NCBI GenBank assembly: GCA_963750195.1
Contig: CAVVPS010000007.1
Span: forward strand, 1 to 64,000
Reading direction: 5' to 3'
Length of the DNA: 64,000 bases
From: AP-15 sp963750195
GTDB lineage: Bacteria > Pseudomonadota > Alphaproteobacteria > ATCC43930 > CGMCC-115725
Below the pieces are notes generated by a model. It had not been told where the DNA came from, did not search any database, and saw only the letters and a list, made by a program, of their open reading frames with translations. Numbering within the stretch: the first letter of the stretch is position 1; every line of letters begins with the position of its first letter. The position numbers and the translations under genes were made by a program. Positions 18,878 through 28,427 of this stretch are shown here, one piece after another.

Positions 18878-19868
18878 TGCCCTGAGCGGATAGCACATCG
18901 GGGCCGAGAAGGCCATCGAGGGCGGCAAGATCGGGCCAACGGACTTCGACCTCGAGTACCTCGATCCCGGCCCGCGCCGCGGGCGGCACCCTGACATAGT
19001 CCTTTGCCGTCGTCACTAGCCGCGCATTCTCGTGTGTCGCCGTCTGGCGCAGTTCAGCGATCTCATCGAAGCGGAACGGGTGGTGATCGGGAAAGGGGCG
19101 CGCGGCGACGAGTTCGACGCCGAGCCTGCGCAAGGTTGCAAAGAATTTTTCCGGCCGCCCGATCCCGGCAAAGGCGACGGCGCGGCTTCCCGCGAGCTGG
19201 GCACCGTCCACTGCCGTCAGCACCGCAGGTACGATCGGCCGACTGGCATCGGCAGCGATTGGCCGGTGCGGGCGCGTTTCGCCCTCGGTCGCGAGCACCA
19301 CTACGCCATCGGCGCGGGCGAGACCGCGGCGCAAACTCTCACGTAATGGGCCGCCGGGCATCACCCGCCGATTGCCAAAGCCATAAACGGCGTCGACGAC
19401 GATCAGCGCCAGGGTTGCGGCGACGGTCGGATTCTGAAATCCGTCATCGAGCAGGATAGCTTTGGCTCCGGCTGCGACCGCGGCGCCGACCCCCGCGCCC
19501 CGGGCGCGGGCGACCCAACACGGCGCGCGTGAAGCCAGCAACAATGCTTCGTCGCCGACTGCAGCGGCGTCGTGCCGCGCCGGATCGACGCGAACCGGGC
19601 CAGCGAGCCGGCCACCATAACCGCGCGTCACCACATGAACAGCGATGCCATGCGCCGAGAGGTATGCGGCGAGCGCCAGCGCGACCGGGGTCTTACCGGC
19701 GCCGCCGGCCACCAGATTGCCGACGCAGATGACCGGGACCGGCGGACGATACGGCCGTGCCAAGGCGCGGCGGAGCCGGCCTGCAGCATCCCAGGCTGCG
19801 CCGATCGGCAGCAGCAGATCGGCTGCAAGCCCCGGCTCCCTCCCCCAAAAATCCGGGGCGGTTCGCAT
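18846..19868 (-). CDS. lpxK: tetraacyldisaccharide 4'-kinase
   Basis: A 340-residue membrane-associated kinase that phosphorylates the 4' position of the lipid A disaccharide. Start at ATG 19868 (MRTAPDFWGRE), whose ATG overlaps the stop of waaA. The P-loop is GNLVAGGAGKTP at about 50-61, and the second signature LLDDGFQNPTV follows in the middle. Later landmarks are GGPLRES, AFAGIGRPEKFF, FPDHHPF and LVTTAKDYVR, all typical. Length matches the family. Part of the minus-strand run msbA, DUF374, waaA, lpxK, lpxL. Confidence 0.93.
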   Translation of the reverse strand: MRTAPDFWGREPGLAADLLLPIGAAWDAAGRLRRALARPYRPPVPVICVGNLVAGGAGKTPVALALAAYLSAHGIAVHVVTRGYGGRLAGPVRVDPARHDAAAVGDEALLLASRAPCWVARARGAGVGAAVAAGAKAILLDDGFQNPTVAATLALIVVDAVYGFGNRRVMPGGPLRESLRRGLARADGVVVLATEGETRPHRPIAADASRPIVPAVLTAVDGAQLAGSRAVAFAGIGRPEKFFATLRRLGVELVAARPFPDHHPFRFDEIAELRQTATHENARLVTTAKDYVRVPPAARAGIEVLEVEVRWPDLAALDGLLGPDVLSAQGNGYGAGEYRC

Positions 19869-21208
19869 CAGGCCCGCAGCGAATGCGGCGCCCCGGCGCG
19901 GCCTTCGATCAGTGCGCTTTCCGCCGGCCCGTCTTGCACCGGCGCGAGCCCGTCGAGCCATGGGGCAAGACGGGCGAGGATGGCGTCGAGAATGCCCTGG
20001 CCGGCCGCGGCGGCCCGTGCAGCGGCCGCGCAACGTGTCGCACGGAGCCTGCGATCAGTGAGGAGCGCTGCCACGGCCCGAGCCAGCTCGTCGGCGCCGG
20101 TCACAACCTCTGCCGCCCCGGCCGCCGCCAGCGCCGAGGCCATCCCGACGCAATTGCTCATGTCCGGCCCGTGCAACACGGCGCAGTCGAGGCGCGCCGC
20201 CTCGAATGGGTTGTGCCCGCCGTTTCGCGTCAGCGATCCCCCGATAAAGGCAATCCCGGCGAGACGGTAAAACAGGCCGAGTTCGCCAATCGTATCCGCA
20301 AGGTAGACCGCGGTCTCGTCACTGATCGGCTCACTATGGCTGCGTCGGGCGACCCGCAGCCCGTGCTCGGCCAGCATCGTGGCGATGGCGTCGCCGCGCA
20401 CCGGATGGCGGGGGGCGATGATCGTCAACAGGCCGGGCTGGTCAGCAGCGAGACATCGATGGGCGGCGGCGGCGATCTCCTCCTCGCCCGCGTGAGTGCT
20501 GGCGGCGAGCCATAGCGGGCGGGGGCCAATCTGTCGACGCAGCCGCCACAGCTGCGCCTGGTCGACCGGCAGGGTGGCGCCTGCAGCCTTGAGGTCGCCG
20601 ACTGCGGCGACATCGCGGGCGCCAAGTCGGTGCAGCCGCTCGGCCTGGTCCGCATCCTGAGCGAGGCATTGCGCGAAAGCTCCGAGCATCGGGCCGATTA
20701 GCCCCGGCCACCGGCGCCAGCGCCGGTATGAGCGCGCCGATAGCCGGCCACTGACCAACATCATCGGAATCTCGCGCGCATGCGTCGTCAGCACCAAGTT
20801 CGGCCACAATTCGGATTCGACCCAAAGCGCCAGGTCCGGTCGCCAGTGATCGAGAAAACGCCCGATCCAGCCCGGTAGGTCGACCGGTACGAATTGATGG
20901 CGCGTCCGCGGCGGCAGCCGCCCTTCGAGCAGCCGGGCCGAAGCGACCGTGCCGGTAGTGACGAGGATTTCGAGCGCGGGCCGCATCTCGGTCAGCCGCT
21001 CGATCAGCCGCAGCGTCGCCGTCGCCTCGCCGACGCTCGCGGCGTGAACCCACACCAAAGGCCCCGGCGGTCGGGCGCCGCATGCAAAACCCTGGCGTTC
21101 TCTCAGGCGCCGCCCGTCCTCCTTGCCGCGCCGCCGCCGCCGCTCCAGATATAGCAATACCAGCGGCGCCAACGGCCGTGTCAGCACGCGATAGACGAGC
21201 GGCAACAT
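19868..21208 (-). CDS. waaA: 3-deoxy-D-manno-octulosonic acid transferase (GT30)
   Basis: A 446-residue enzyme that transfers Kdo from CMP-Kdo to the lipid A precursor at the inner face of the cytoplasmic membrane. An N-terminal hydrophobic stretch (residues about 1-20) is the membrane anchor. Family landmarks: VWVHAASVGEA, ILVTTGTVAS, LWVESELWPN, LVSGRLSARSYRRW, IAPRHPVRG, and GGSLTRNGGHNPFEAA, the GT-B donor site. The start overlaps the stop of the DUF374 gene by one base and its stop overlaps the lpxK start. How many Kdo residues it adds is not predictable. Confidence 0.93.
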   Translation of the reverse strand: MLPLVYRVLTRPLAPLVLLYLERRRRRGKEDGRRLRERQGFACGARPPGPLVWVHAASVGEATATLRLIERLTEMRPALEILVTTGTVASARLLEGRLPPRTRHQFVPVDLPGWIGRFLDHWRPDLALWVESELWPNLVLTTHAREIPMMLVSGRLSARSYRRWRRWPGLIGPMLGAFAQCLAQDADQAERLHRLGARDVAAVGDLKAAGATLPVDQAQLWRLRRQIGPRPLWLAASTHAGEEEIAAAAHRCLAADQPGLLTIIAPRHPVRGDAIATMLAEHGLRVARRSHSEPISDETAVYLADTIGELGLFYRLAGIAFIGGSLTRNGGHNPFEAARLDCAVLHGPDMSNCVGMASALAAAGAAEVVTGADELARAVAALLTDRRLRATRCAAAARAAAAGQGILDAILARLAPWLDGLAPVQDGPAESALIEGRAGAPHSLRA

Positions 21209-22020
21209 CAGCGCGGCTTTTCCGGTTGAATGGCATGGCGCCGTGAGGGCGTTTCGCCCTGGCCACTTCCCCGTGTACGGGGAGAGGAAGACAGCCTCGC
21301 GTCGGGTGGCTGAAGAGCGCTTACCCCATGCCCGACGCGGCGGTCGGCCTCGTCGACCATTTCGATCATACGCGCCTCGATCAGGGATCGGGCATGCTCG
21401 AGCCCAGCCTCGTCAAGCTCTGTAGCGATTTCGATCGGCTGGCCCCACAAAAAGAGACCGCGCCCGAACGGCAGTCCGACGTGGAAATGGTCCCAACTAG
21501 GGAACATCCACCGCCGGCTCGTGGCATAGGTGATCGGCACGATCGGCACCTGTGCCAGCCTCGCGGCATTGACGATGCCAATGCTGACGCTCATCGCCGG
21601 GCCGCGCGGGCCATCCGGAGTGATCGCCACACAATCCCCTTCCTTTAACTTTTTCAGCATGTTGCGCAATGCCGCCGACCCCCCGCGGCGGGTCGAGCCG
21701 GCGATCGCCTGGATACCGAAATACGACACGGCATCGGCAATGATCCGACCGTCGCGGTGCGCCGAAATCAGCATATGCATTGGCGCCATGCGCTGCCACG
21801 CCATCGGGATCATCATCATGCGCCCGTGCCAGAATGCGCCGATGAAAGCTCGACCCTCGGCAATCAGCCGGCGTGGCGCCTCGCCGCCCTCCACGGTCCA
21901 GTGGTTGGTGCGATAGACGAGGCGAATGTAGCAGTGCATCGCCCAGCATGCTGCCCGCCGCAGCCGAGCATTGCGCATGAGGCGCCGCCATGTGCCGCGC
22001 CTGGTAAAGATCAATGCCAC
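21208..22020 (-). CDS. lysophospholipid acyltransferase-like protein (DUF374)
   Basis: A 270-residue protein of the LPLAT-like DUF374 family, usually found beside waaA in alphaproteobacteria. The segment FIGAFWHGRMMMIPM and the pair STRRGGSAALRNML / ITPDGPRGPAMSV are the conserved core. The last about 30 residues (rich in Ser, Pro, Arg) are unlike the family and are encoded by a palindromic repeat that has extended the reading frame. Likely acts in outer-membrane lipid modification; the exact acceptor is unknown. It is the second gene after msbA in a tightly packed operon. Confidence 0.85.
   Translation of the reverse strand: MALIFTRRGTWRRLMRNARLRRAACWAMHCYIRLVYRTNHWTVEGGEAPRRLIAEGRAFIGAFWHGRMMMIPMAWQRMAPMHMLISAHRDGRIIADAVSYFGIQAIAGSTRRGGSAALRNMLKKLKEGDCVAITPDGPRGPAMSVSIGIVNAARLAQVPIVPITYATSRRWMFPSWDHFHVGLPFGRGLFLWGQPIEIATELDEAGLEHARSLIEARMIEMVDEADRRVGHGVSALQPPDARLSSSPRTRGSGQGETPSRRHAIQPEKPR
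21246..21289. repeat. REP-like palindromic element inside the end of the DUF374 gene
   Basis: Two adjacent hairpins: AGGGCG-TTT-CGCCCT at about 21246-21260, and CCCCGT-GT-ACGGGG with flanking TTCC/GGAGAGGAA at about 21268-21289. The second has the CTCCCC/GGGGAG core that also forms the palindrome at 30079-30104. The element is translated as the tail of the acyltransferase. Confidence 0.6.
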
Positions 22021-22023
22021 CCG

Positions 22024-23824
22024 CTATTGCGCAGGAGCGGCAGCGGCGACGTCTCGCTCATCGGCGAACTGCATCGCATAGAGCCGCGCATAGAGACCGC
22101 CGCGGGCGAGCAGCTCGGTGTGCCGGCCGCTCTCGGCGATACGCCCGCGATCGACGACACAGATCAGATCCGCGCCCTGGACCGTCGACAGCCGGTGAGC
22201 GATGACCAGAGTCGTGCGCCCGCGGATCAACGTGCGCAACGCAGCCTGCACCTGGCGTTCGGACTCACTGTCGAGGGCCGAGGTCGCTTCGTCGAGCAGC
22301 AAGATCGGAGCGTCCTTGAGCATCGCCCGGGCGATCGCCAGGCGCTGGCGCTGCCCGCCGGAGAGGCGCACACCGTGCTCTCCGACCTGCGTGTCGTAGC
22401 CGTTCGGCAGCTCGCGGATAAACTCGTCAGCGCCGGCGGCGCGCGCCGCCGCCTCGATTTCGGCCGCTGCGGCGCCGAACCGCCCATAGGCGATGTTGGC
22501 CCGCAGGGTGTCGTCGAACAGCGTTACCTCCTGGGCGACGAGCGCCACCGCACCGCGCAACGAGGCCAAGGTCACGCTGCGGATATCCTGCCCGTCGATC
22601 GCAATGCTGCCTTCCTCGACATCGAAAAAGCGGGGGATCAGGTTGAGGATGGTCGATTTGCCAGCCCCCGATGCGCCGACCAGCGCGACCGTCCGCCCGG
22701 CCGGGACGGTCAGCGAGACATCGTCGAGAGCAACTGCTCCGGGGGCATAACCAAAGCGTACCCGGTCGAAGCGGATTTCGCCGCCGGCAACGCATAGCGG
22801 CCGAGCCGCGGGTGTATCGCGAATTGTCGGCTCGACGTCGAGCACCTGAAAGATCCGTTGGGCCGCGGCGAGGCCTTCCTGCAGCGAGGCGTTCAGATTG
22901 GCGAGGCTCTTCAACGGCTGATAGGCGAGCAGCAGCGCGGTGATGAACGAGAAGAACGCGCCCGGCGTCCGGGTCCCGACGATGACCTGATGACCGCCAT
23001 AAAGGATGACGATCGCGATTGCCGCGCCGCCCAATGTCTCCATCATCGGCGAGGCGCGTGAGCGCGTCCGTGTTGCCCTATCGATCAGCGCGAACAGCCG
23101 TTCGAACAGGCCGGTGGCGCGCCGCTCCTCGTAATCCTCCATGCCATAGGCCTTGACCAGGCGGGCGCCCTGAAAGGTCTGAACTCAGCAGCGTCGTCAG
23201 TTGGCCAATTTCTGCTTGCGTGTTAGTCGAAACCCGGCGCATGCGGCGGCCGATGCCGACGATCGGACGGATCGCCACCGGGAAGAGGAAGAACGCGACC
23301 AATGCCAAGAGCCAGTCCTGATAGAACATGACCCCGACCAGGAACACTACGGTCAACGCATCCTTGCCGATCGCACCGAGGATGTTCGCCGCGGCGTTGC
23401 GCAGCAGCACGGCGTCGCTGGTAAACCGCGAGATCAGGGTCCCGCTCGGATGCGCGTGAAAATAGGCGAGATCGGCACGCATCAGTCGCGCGAACAGCGC
23501 TATCTGCACATCGGCGATGACCCGCTGGCCGACGCGGTTCATCAGCACCGCCTCGCCGTAATCGGCGAGACCCTTGACGACGGCGATAGCCAGAGCGCCG
23601 CCAGCGATCAGCAGCAGAAGCGAGCCGTCACGCCCAACAAAGATGCGGTCGAGAACAGGTTGCATCAGCCACGCGCGCAACGCCGTGCTGCCGGCCGCCA
23701 GCCCCATCAGCAAGAACGCGAGTGCGACCCGTGGCAAATGCGGGCGCATGAAATCGCGCGCCAAGCGCCATACCAGCGCGGCAGTGCGCGCGCCCTCCTC
23801 AAGGATCGGCGGCTTTCCGAACAT
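22024..23824 (-). pseudogene. msbA: lipid A export ABC transporter MsbA, split by a one-base frameshift
   Basis: Reading from 23824, about 215 residues of an ABC exporter membrane domain run to EIGQLTTLLS, then derail. The neighbouring frame resumes at once with QTFQGARLVKAYGMEDY and continues through the rest of the membrane domain and a complete nucleotide-binding domain: Walker A GASGAGKST, signature LSGGQRQR, Walker B LLLDEATSALD, switch His in VIAHRLS. One surplus base at about 23182-23183 explains it; the locus is 1801 bases (3n+1) and would encode about 599 residues, the normal length. MsbA flips lipid A-core and is generally essential, so a sequence error is likelier than inactivation. 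It leads the waaA-lpxK-lpxL run. Confidence 0.88.
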
Positions 23825-23918
23825 GGGTCCCCGCCGGCAGTGTTAAAGGCGGGGACCGCCCTTGGCAAGGGCGGCGGCATCCGTCAGAGCTTGTCCGCCG
23901 GGCCGCCGCCTCGCGGCC

Positions 23919-24983
23919 TTACGCCGGGTAGGAGACGAAGCACTTATCCGACGCAAAGATGTGCGTCTCGATGTAATCGTGCACGACCGGTTTCCGGTCG
24001 AGCTTTTCCATCGCCCCCATCAGCGCGCACCAGTTCAGCATTTCGTGCTGCCCGGCCTGCTCCATCGCCTTCAACGGGCGCTTGCGCCAGGTGTCGTAAT
24101 CGCGCTGTGACAGCGCGTCGAACAGCAGCCGGTCAGCCTTTTGGTCGGGCCACATATAGCCGTTGGTCGGCGACAGGAAGCAATGGGACCAGCTCGACGA
24201 GGCGATCACCGCCACCCGCCACGGCGAATCCGCAAAGGTCTCAGCCACCGCCTTGCCGACCTCCATGCAGCGCCAGGGATGCGGCGAGGGCGGATCGCCG
24301 GCGATAGACGGATCGCGCGGCGGCATAAACAACGCCGCGGTACCGCCCTTGGCGTGCAGAAGGTTGCTGCCGTAGCAATTGATTGCGAACGGCACGACCG
24401 GGTAGGGAAAGCCCTTCCGGTCCCAATCGAGGTAAAGGAAGGTGTTGGTGAAGGCGTGCGCCAGCGGATGGTGCAGCGGCTTATAGGCATAGGCCATGTC
24501 GACGCCGCGCTCGATCAGCCCGGTGGCGAGATGTTTGGCAGCCTCGCGGTGGCCGTGCAGCTTTAACGCCCAGTCGCCGGGCTCGCCCCAACGATTGGTG
24601 CGGCCGCCATTGCCGTTTTTCCATGGCTGGACCGCGAAATCGTCGTCATAGCCGAGCAGACAAAAGGCGGGGATGATGTCCTCGCGGAAATTCTCGTACT
24701 GGTCGTCGCCCCACACCAGCACGACGTCCGGGTTGAACGCGTCGAGCGACTTGCGCACCGCGCGGAAGCCCTCGGCCATCCGGGCGCTGTAGCGCTGGGC
24801 CGACGAAAAACCTTCGTCATTGCCGAGTTCGGCCACGAGTTCGGCCGGCCAATTAGCCGGGTTCTTGTAATGCTCGGGCACGTTGGGTGCGGTCAGCAGC
24901 CGATGAAACAGCGACGGCAACTGCTCGTCGGGGACCGTCAACCCCGGATAGTGGGTGCAGCCAAGTCCAAGAATCTCGCCCAT
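23919..24983 (-). CDS. class III extradiol dioxygenase catalytic subunit (LigB-like)
   Basis: A 354-residue protein with the N-terminal LGCTHYPG holding the first iron-ligand histidine and the VVWGDDQYENF segment of LigB-fold proteins. Further histidines appear in KLHGHREAAKHL, YKPLHHPLAHAFTNT and SSWSHCFLSP. The family uses non-haem Fe(II) to open aromatic rings beside two hydroxyls, but relatives act on other substrates. No alpha subunit or aromatic-degradation operon is adjacent; it lies between msbA and pmbA, which says nothing about its substrate. It could serve gallate/protocatechuate-type compounds or an uncharacterised role. Confidence 0.8.
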   Translation of the reverse strand: MGEILGLGCTHYPGLTVPDEQLPSLFHRLLTAPNVPEHYKNPANWPAELVAELGNDEGFSSAQRYSARMAEGFRAVRKSLDAFNPDVVLVWGDDQYENFREDIIPAFCLLGYDDDFAVQPWKNGNGGRTNRWGEPGDWALKLHGHREAAKHLATGLIERGVDMAYAYKPLHHPLAHAFTNTFLYLDWDRKGFPYPVVPFAINCYGSNLLHAKGGTAALFMPPRDPSIAGDPPSPHPWRCMEVGKAVAETFADSPWRVAVIASSSWSHCFLSPTNGYMWPDQKADRLLFDALSQRDYDTWRKRPLKAMEQAGQHEMLNWCALMGAMEKLDRKPVVHDYIETHIFASDKCFVSYPA

Positions 24984-25092
24984 TTCCCCGCTCCTTTCTC
25001 AGAGCACCGCGCCGGAACCGGCGCAGCCATTTTGAGACCGGCACCCATCCTAACTGATTTCGTGCTCGCCCGGCAGCGATATTAGGGTCGCT

Positions 25093-26452
25093 CTAAGCGC
25101 CGGCGACGGTCAGGTCGTCGACGCGCAGGGTCGGCGCGTCCATGCCCGCCTTGAATTCGAGATCGTCGGCGGCGATCAGGCGCGAAAAAATGTCCTTGAG
25201 GTTGCCGGCGACGGTCATCTCGCTGACCGGAAAGGCGATCTCGCCCTTGTCGATCCAAAAGCCGGCCGCGCCCCGGCTGTAGTCGCCGGTCACGCCGTTG
25301 ACCCCCATCCCCATCATCTCGGTCACGTAAAAGCCGCTCTCGATGTCTGATATCAGCGCCTGCGGGCTGACCGCGCCGGGCTCGATCCACACGTTGGTGG
25401 CGGACGGTCCGGGCGGCGAGGAAGTACCGCGTGCGGCGTGTCCGGTGGTCTTGAGGCCCAATTGGCGTGCGGAACGAAGATCGAGGAGCCAAGTGGTCAG
25501 CACCCCCTTGTCGACGATCGCGCGGCGATGGTTGGCGATGCCTTCGCCGTCGAACGGCTTGGAGCGCAGACCGCGATGGCGGTGCGGGTCGTCGACGATG
25601 GTGATCGCCTGCAGGAAAGATGCGCTCATCAAGGCGGTCCTTCAAAAAGCTGGTGCCGCGGGCGATTGACGGGCCCGAGATCGCGCCCAGCAAATGCGAG
25701 ATGAAGCTGCGCGCGACCCGCGGATCGAACACCACCGGGCACCGGCAGGTCGGCATCTTCCTGGCGCCAAGCCGTTTGACCGCGCGTTCGCCGGCGGTCT
25801 TGCCGATTTCGGCCGGGTCGCGCAGATCCGCGGCATAGACTGCGCTGGAATAATCATAGTCGCGCTCCATGCCGGTGCCGGTGCCGCCGATGACCGAGGC
25901 GCTGACCCCGTGGCTCGAACCCCGGTACGTCCCTGCGAACCCGTTCGAAGCGACTAGCACCATCTCGGAGCGGCCCCAGCCGGCCTCGGCGCCCTCGGAA
26001 TTGGTCACACCTTCGACCGCTAGGGCCGCCTCCTCGGCGGCGCGCGCCCGTTCGATCAATACCTCGGCGCTGGGCTCTTGCGCGTCGAACATGTCGAGCG
26101 CGGGCCAATTGCGGGCGATCTCCTCGGGCTCGGCGATGCCGCAATACGGGTCTTCGGGCACGGTCTTGGCCATCGCCACGGCGCGCTCGACGAGTTCACC
26201 GAGCGCCCTTGGCGATCGGTCACTCGACGATACGATCGCCTGCTGCCGGCCGATGAAAACCCGCAGGCCGAGATCCTGGCCTTCGGAGCGCTCGAGCTTT
26301 TCGGTCTTGCCGAGGCGGCGTCCATGCGACAGCGAGGTGCCCTCGAACAGCACCGCATCGGCAGCGTCGGCGCCGGTGCGGCGAGCGCGCCCGATCAGAT
26401 CGTGCAGCAGGTCGATTGCGTTTTGACTTTGCCTATCGGCCGAATGGGCCAT
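25093..26452 (-). pseudogene. pmbA: TldE/PmbA metalloprotease-family protein, split by a one-base frameshift
   Basis: Start ATG 26452 (MAHSADRQSQ); the longer upstream frame is the translation of a dispersed repeat. The first frame covers the N-terminal two thirds (GADAADAVLFEG, LGLRVFIG, SSSDRS, AEAGWGRSEM, CPVVFDP) to SFLKDRL and then derails. The adjacent frame continues with ITIVDDPHRHRGLRSKPFDGEG, NVWIEPG, GVTGDYSRGAAGFWI and the usual C-terminus. One surplus base near 25606 accounts for it; 1360 bases is 3n+1, giving about 452 residues. TldE partners TldD (present at 35865-37298) in a heterodimeric protease that cleaves unfolded peptides and matures some peptide antibiotics. Confidence 0.87.
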
Positions 26453-26471
26453 CACACCACCTCTGAAGAGC

Positions 26472-26531
26472 GTCATCCCCGGGCTTGTCCCGGGGATCCA
26501 CGCGGATGGCCGGGTCAAGCCCGGCCATGAC
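26472..26531. repeat. dispersed 60-bp palindromic repeat
   Basis: The element begins GTCAT and ends ATGAC and contains two inner hairpins, CCCCGGG-CTTGT-CCCGGGG and GGCCGGG-TCAA-GCCCGGCC. Such elements, whose translation reads MAGLDPAI..., are widespread between genes of alphaproteobacteria. It lies just upstream of pmbA and creates false N-terminal extensions in that frame. A degenerate half copy is at about 59418-59447. Confidence 0.8.
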
Positions 26532-26578
26532 AAAAATTATTGGGAACCGGGGGAATTTCTTGCGGACAACTAAGGGTG

Positions 26579-26836
26579 TTACCGCCTTATCGATGCTGCG
26601 AGCTCCGCGATTATCTCCGCGCATTCGGCGGCCGATAATTCATCGTGCTGTGCTGCGAAAGTCAGCATAGGAGCGAGGGATGCCATCGGCACCTCGCTAG
26701 AACTGCGTGGACTGAATCCGCCAGTGCTAGTAGGCCACCGATCTCGGATCGAACGCGCGTTCTGAGGATCCCAGGTGGATTCGCCGATTTCGATAAGATG
26801 GCCGTCGCTGAGATTTAGGGTGTGTTCTACGTTCAT
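26579..26836 (-). CDS. small protein of unknown function, 85 residues
   Basis: ATG 26836 is preceded by AAAGGGGCACGAG, a fair ribosome site. The protein is soluble: LSDGHLIEIGESTWDP, a central STGGFSPRSSSE stretch, and an acidic/alanine helix at the end (ELSAAECAEIIAEL). It starts 38 bases after the ubiD stop and reads the same way, so it is probably the last gene of the ubiD transcript. The N-terminal part looks like a short beta hairpin. I do not recognise the family. Its codon use resembles the neighbours, which supports it being real. Confidence 0.55.
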   Translation of the reverse strand: MNVEHTLNLSDGHLIEIGESTWDPQNARSIRDRWPTSTGGFSPRSSSEVPMASLAPMLTFAAQHDELSAAECAEIIAELAASIRR

Positions 26837-26874
26837 CTCGTGCCCCTTTCGGGATATTCTGCCAAGAGAAAACC

Positions 26875-28384
26875 TCATTTCCATATCGGCTTGCCCGATC
26901 CGGGCAGCCCGTAACTCGCCCATTTGCTCGTCACCTCCGCGACAACCGCCTCGGCCATGCGGATCGGCCGGCCCCATTCGCGCCGGGTCTCGGGCGGCAA
27001 TTTGCCGGTAGCGTCGAGGCCGATTTTGCCGCCGAGACCCGATTCGGGCGAGGCGAAGTCGAGGTAGTCGATCGGGGTGTTGTCGATCAGGGTCACATCG
27101 CGCACCGGATCCATGCGGGTCGAGATCGCCCACATCACATCCTTCCAGTCGCGCGCGTCGATGTCGTCGTCGACGACGATGACGAATTTCGTGTACATGA
27201 ATTGGCGCAGGAACGACCAGATCCCCATCATCACGCGCTTGGCGTGGCCGGGGTAGGACTTTCGGATCGCCACCACCGCGATGCGATAAGAGCAGCCCTC
27301 GGGCGGCAGCCAGAAATCGACGATTTCCGGGAATTGCTGCTGTAACAGACGGGATGAAGACTTCGTTCAAGGCCTCGCCGAGGATCGAGGGTTCGTCGGG
27401 TGGGCGGCCGGTAAAGGTCGACAGATAGATCGGGTTCTGCCGCATCGTGATCGCCGACAGGCGGAAGACTGGAAAGCGCTCGACCGCGTTGTAATAGCCG
27501 GTGTGATCGCCATAGGGGCCTTCGTTGGCGTATTCGTCGAGCGAAACGTGGCCTTCGAGCACAATTTCGGCCTGCGCCGGCACCTTCAACGGCACGGTCT
27601 TGCAGTCAACCAATTCGACCTTTCGGCCGCGCAACAGTCCGGCGAACTGGTATTCCGACAATGTGTCCGGCACCGGCGTCACCGCGGCAAGGATCGTGCC
27701 CGGATCGGCGCCGATGACCGCCGCCGCCGGCAATGGTTCGCGGCGCTCAGCGCTCCAGCGCTGATGGTGCTGCGCCCCGCCGCGATGCTTGAGCCAGCGC
27801 ATCAACGTAGTGTCGCGGCCGGTCACCTGCATGCGATAGATGCCCAGATTGAAGCCGTCTTCGCGTCGCTCGCCCGGCCCCTTGGTCACCACCAACGGCC
27901 AGGTGATCAGCGGTGCCGGCTCGCCCGGCCAGCAGGTCTGGACCGGCAGCGCGCCGAGGTCGATCTCGGCCCCGCGCAATACGATCTCCTGGCACGGCGC
28001 GGCGCCTACGGTGCGTGGGCGCATCGCCATGACCGTGCGCAATAGCGGCAGCAGCTCGAGCGCCTCGCGCCAGCCGCCGGGCGGCTCCGGCTGCTTCAGA
28101 AAGGCAAGCGTTCGGCCGATCTCGCGCAGGCCGCCGGGCTCGCGGTCCATGCCCCAGGCGACGCGCTCGATGGTGCCGAACAAATTGACCAAGACCGGCA
28201 TCGAATATTTCTTGCCGTCTTCGCCTGTCACGTTCTCGAACAGCACCGCCGGTCCGCCCTCGGCTAACAGACGCGTCTGGATCTCGGTCATTTCGAGATG
28301 CGGGGACACCGGCGCCGCGACCCGCGCCAGCCGCCCGCTGGTTTCGAGCCGGTCGATAAAGTCGCGCAGGCTGGCATAGGGCAT
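26875..28384 (-). pseudogene. ubiD: UbiD-family decarboxylase, split by a one-base frameshift
   Basis: From ATG 28384 the first frame gives MPYASLRDFIDRLE, LFENVTG, LNLGIYRMQVTGRDT-like and EGPYGDHTGYY, up to EVFIPS. It then derails, while the next frame resumes with LLQQQFPEIVDFWLPPEGCSYR, VVAIRKSYPGHAK, FVIVVDDDID, WAISTRMDPVRD and ends SKWASYGLPGSGKPIWK. One surplus base at about 27349 reconciles them; 1510 bases (3n+1) would encode about 502 residues. UbiD enzymes use prenylated FMN to decarboxylate aromatic acids, here most likely 3-polyprenyl-4-hydroxybenzoate in ubiquinone synthesis given ubiA nearby. The flavin prenyltransferase ubiX is not in the window. Confidence 0.9.
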
Positions 28385-28427
28385 GCCGCGCTATATGGGT
28401 GCAGCGGAGCCGGTTGACGAGCATGCT

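Noticed and set aside
23201..24307. A 368-residue plus-strand frame opposite msbA and the dioxygenase
   Set aside because: Spans two real genes antisense and a gap; no domain.
26433..26624. A 63-residue minus-strand frame upstream of pmbA
   Set aside because: It is the translation of a dispersed palindromic repeat (MAGLDPAI type), not a gene.
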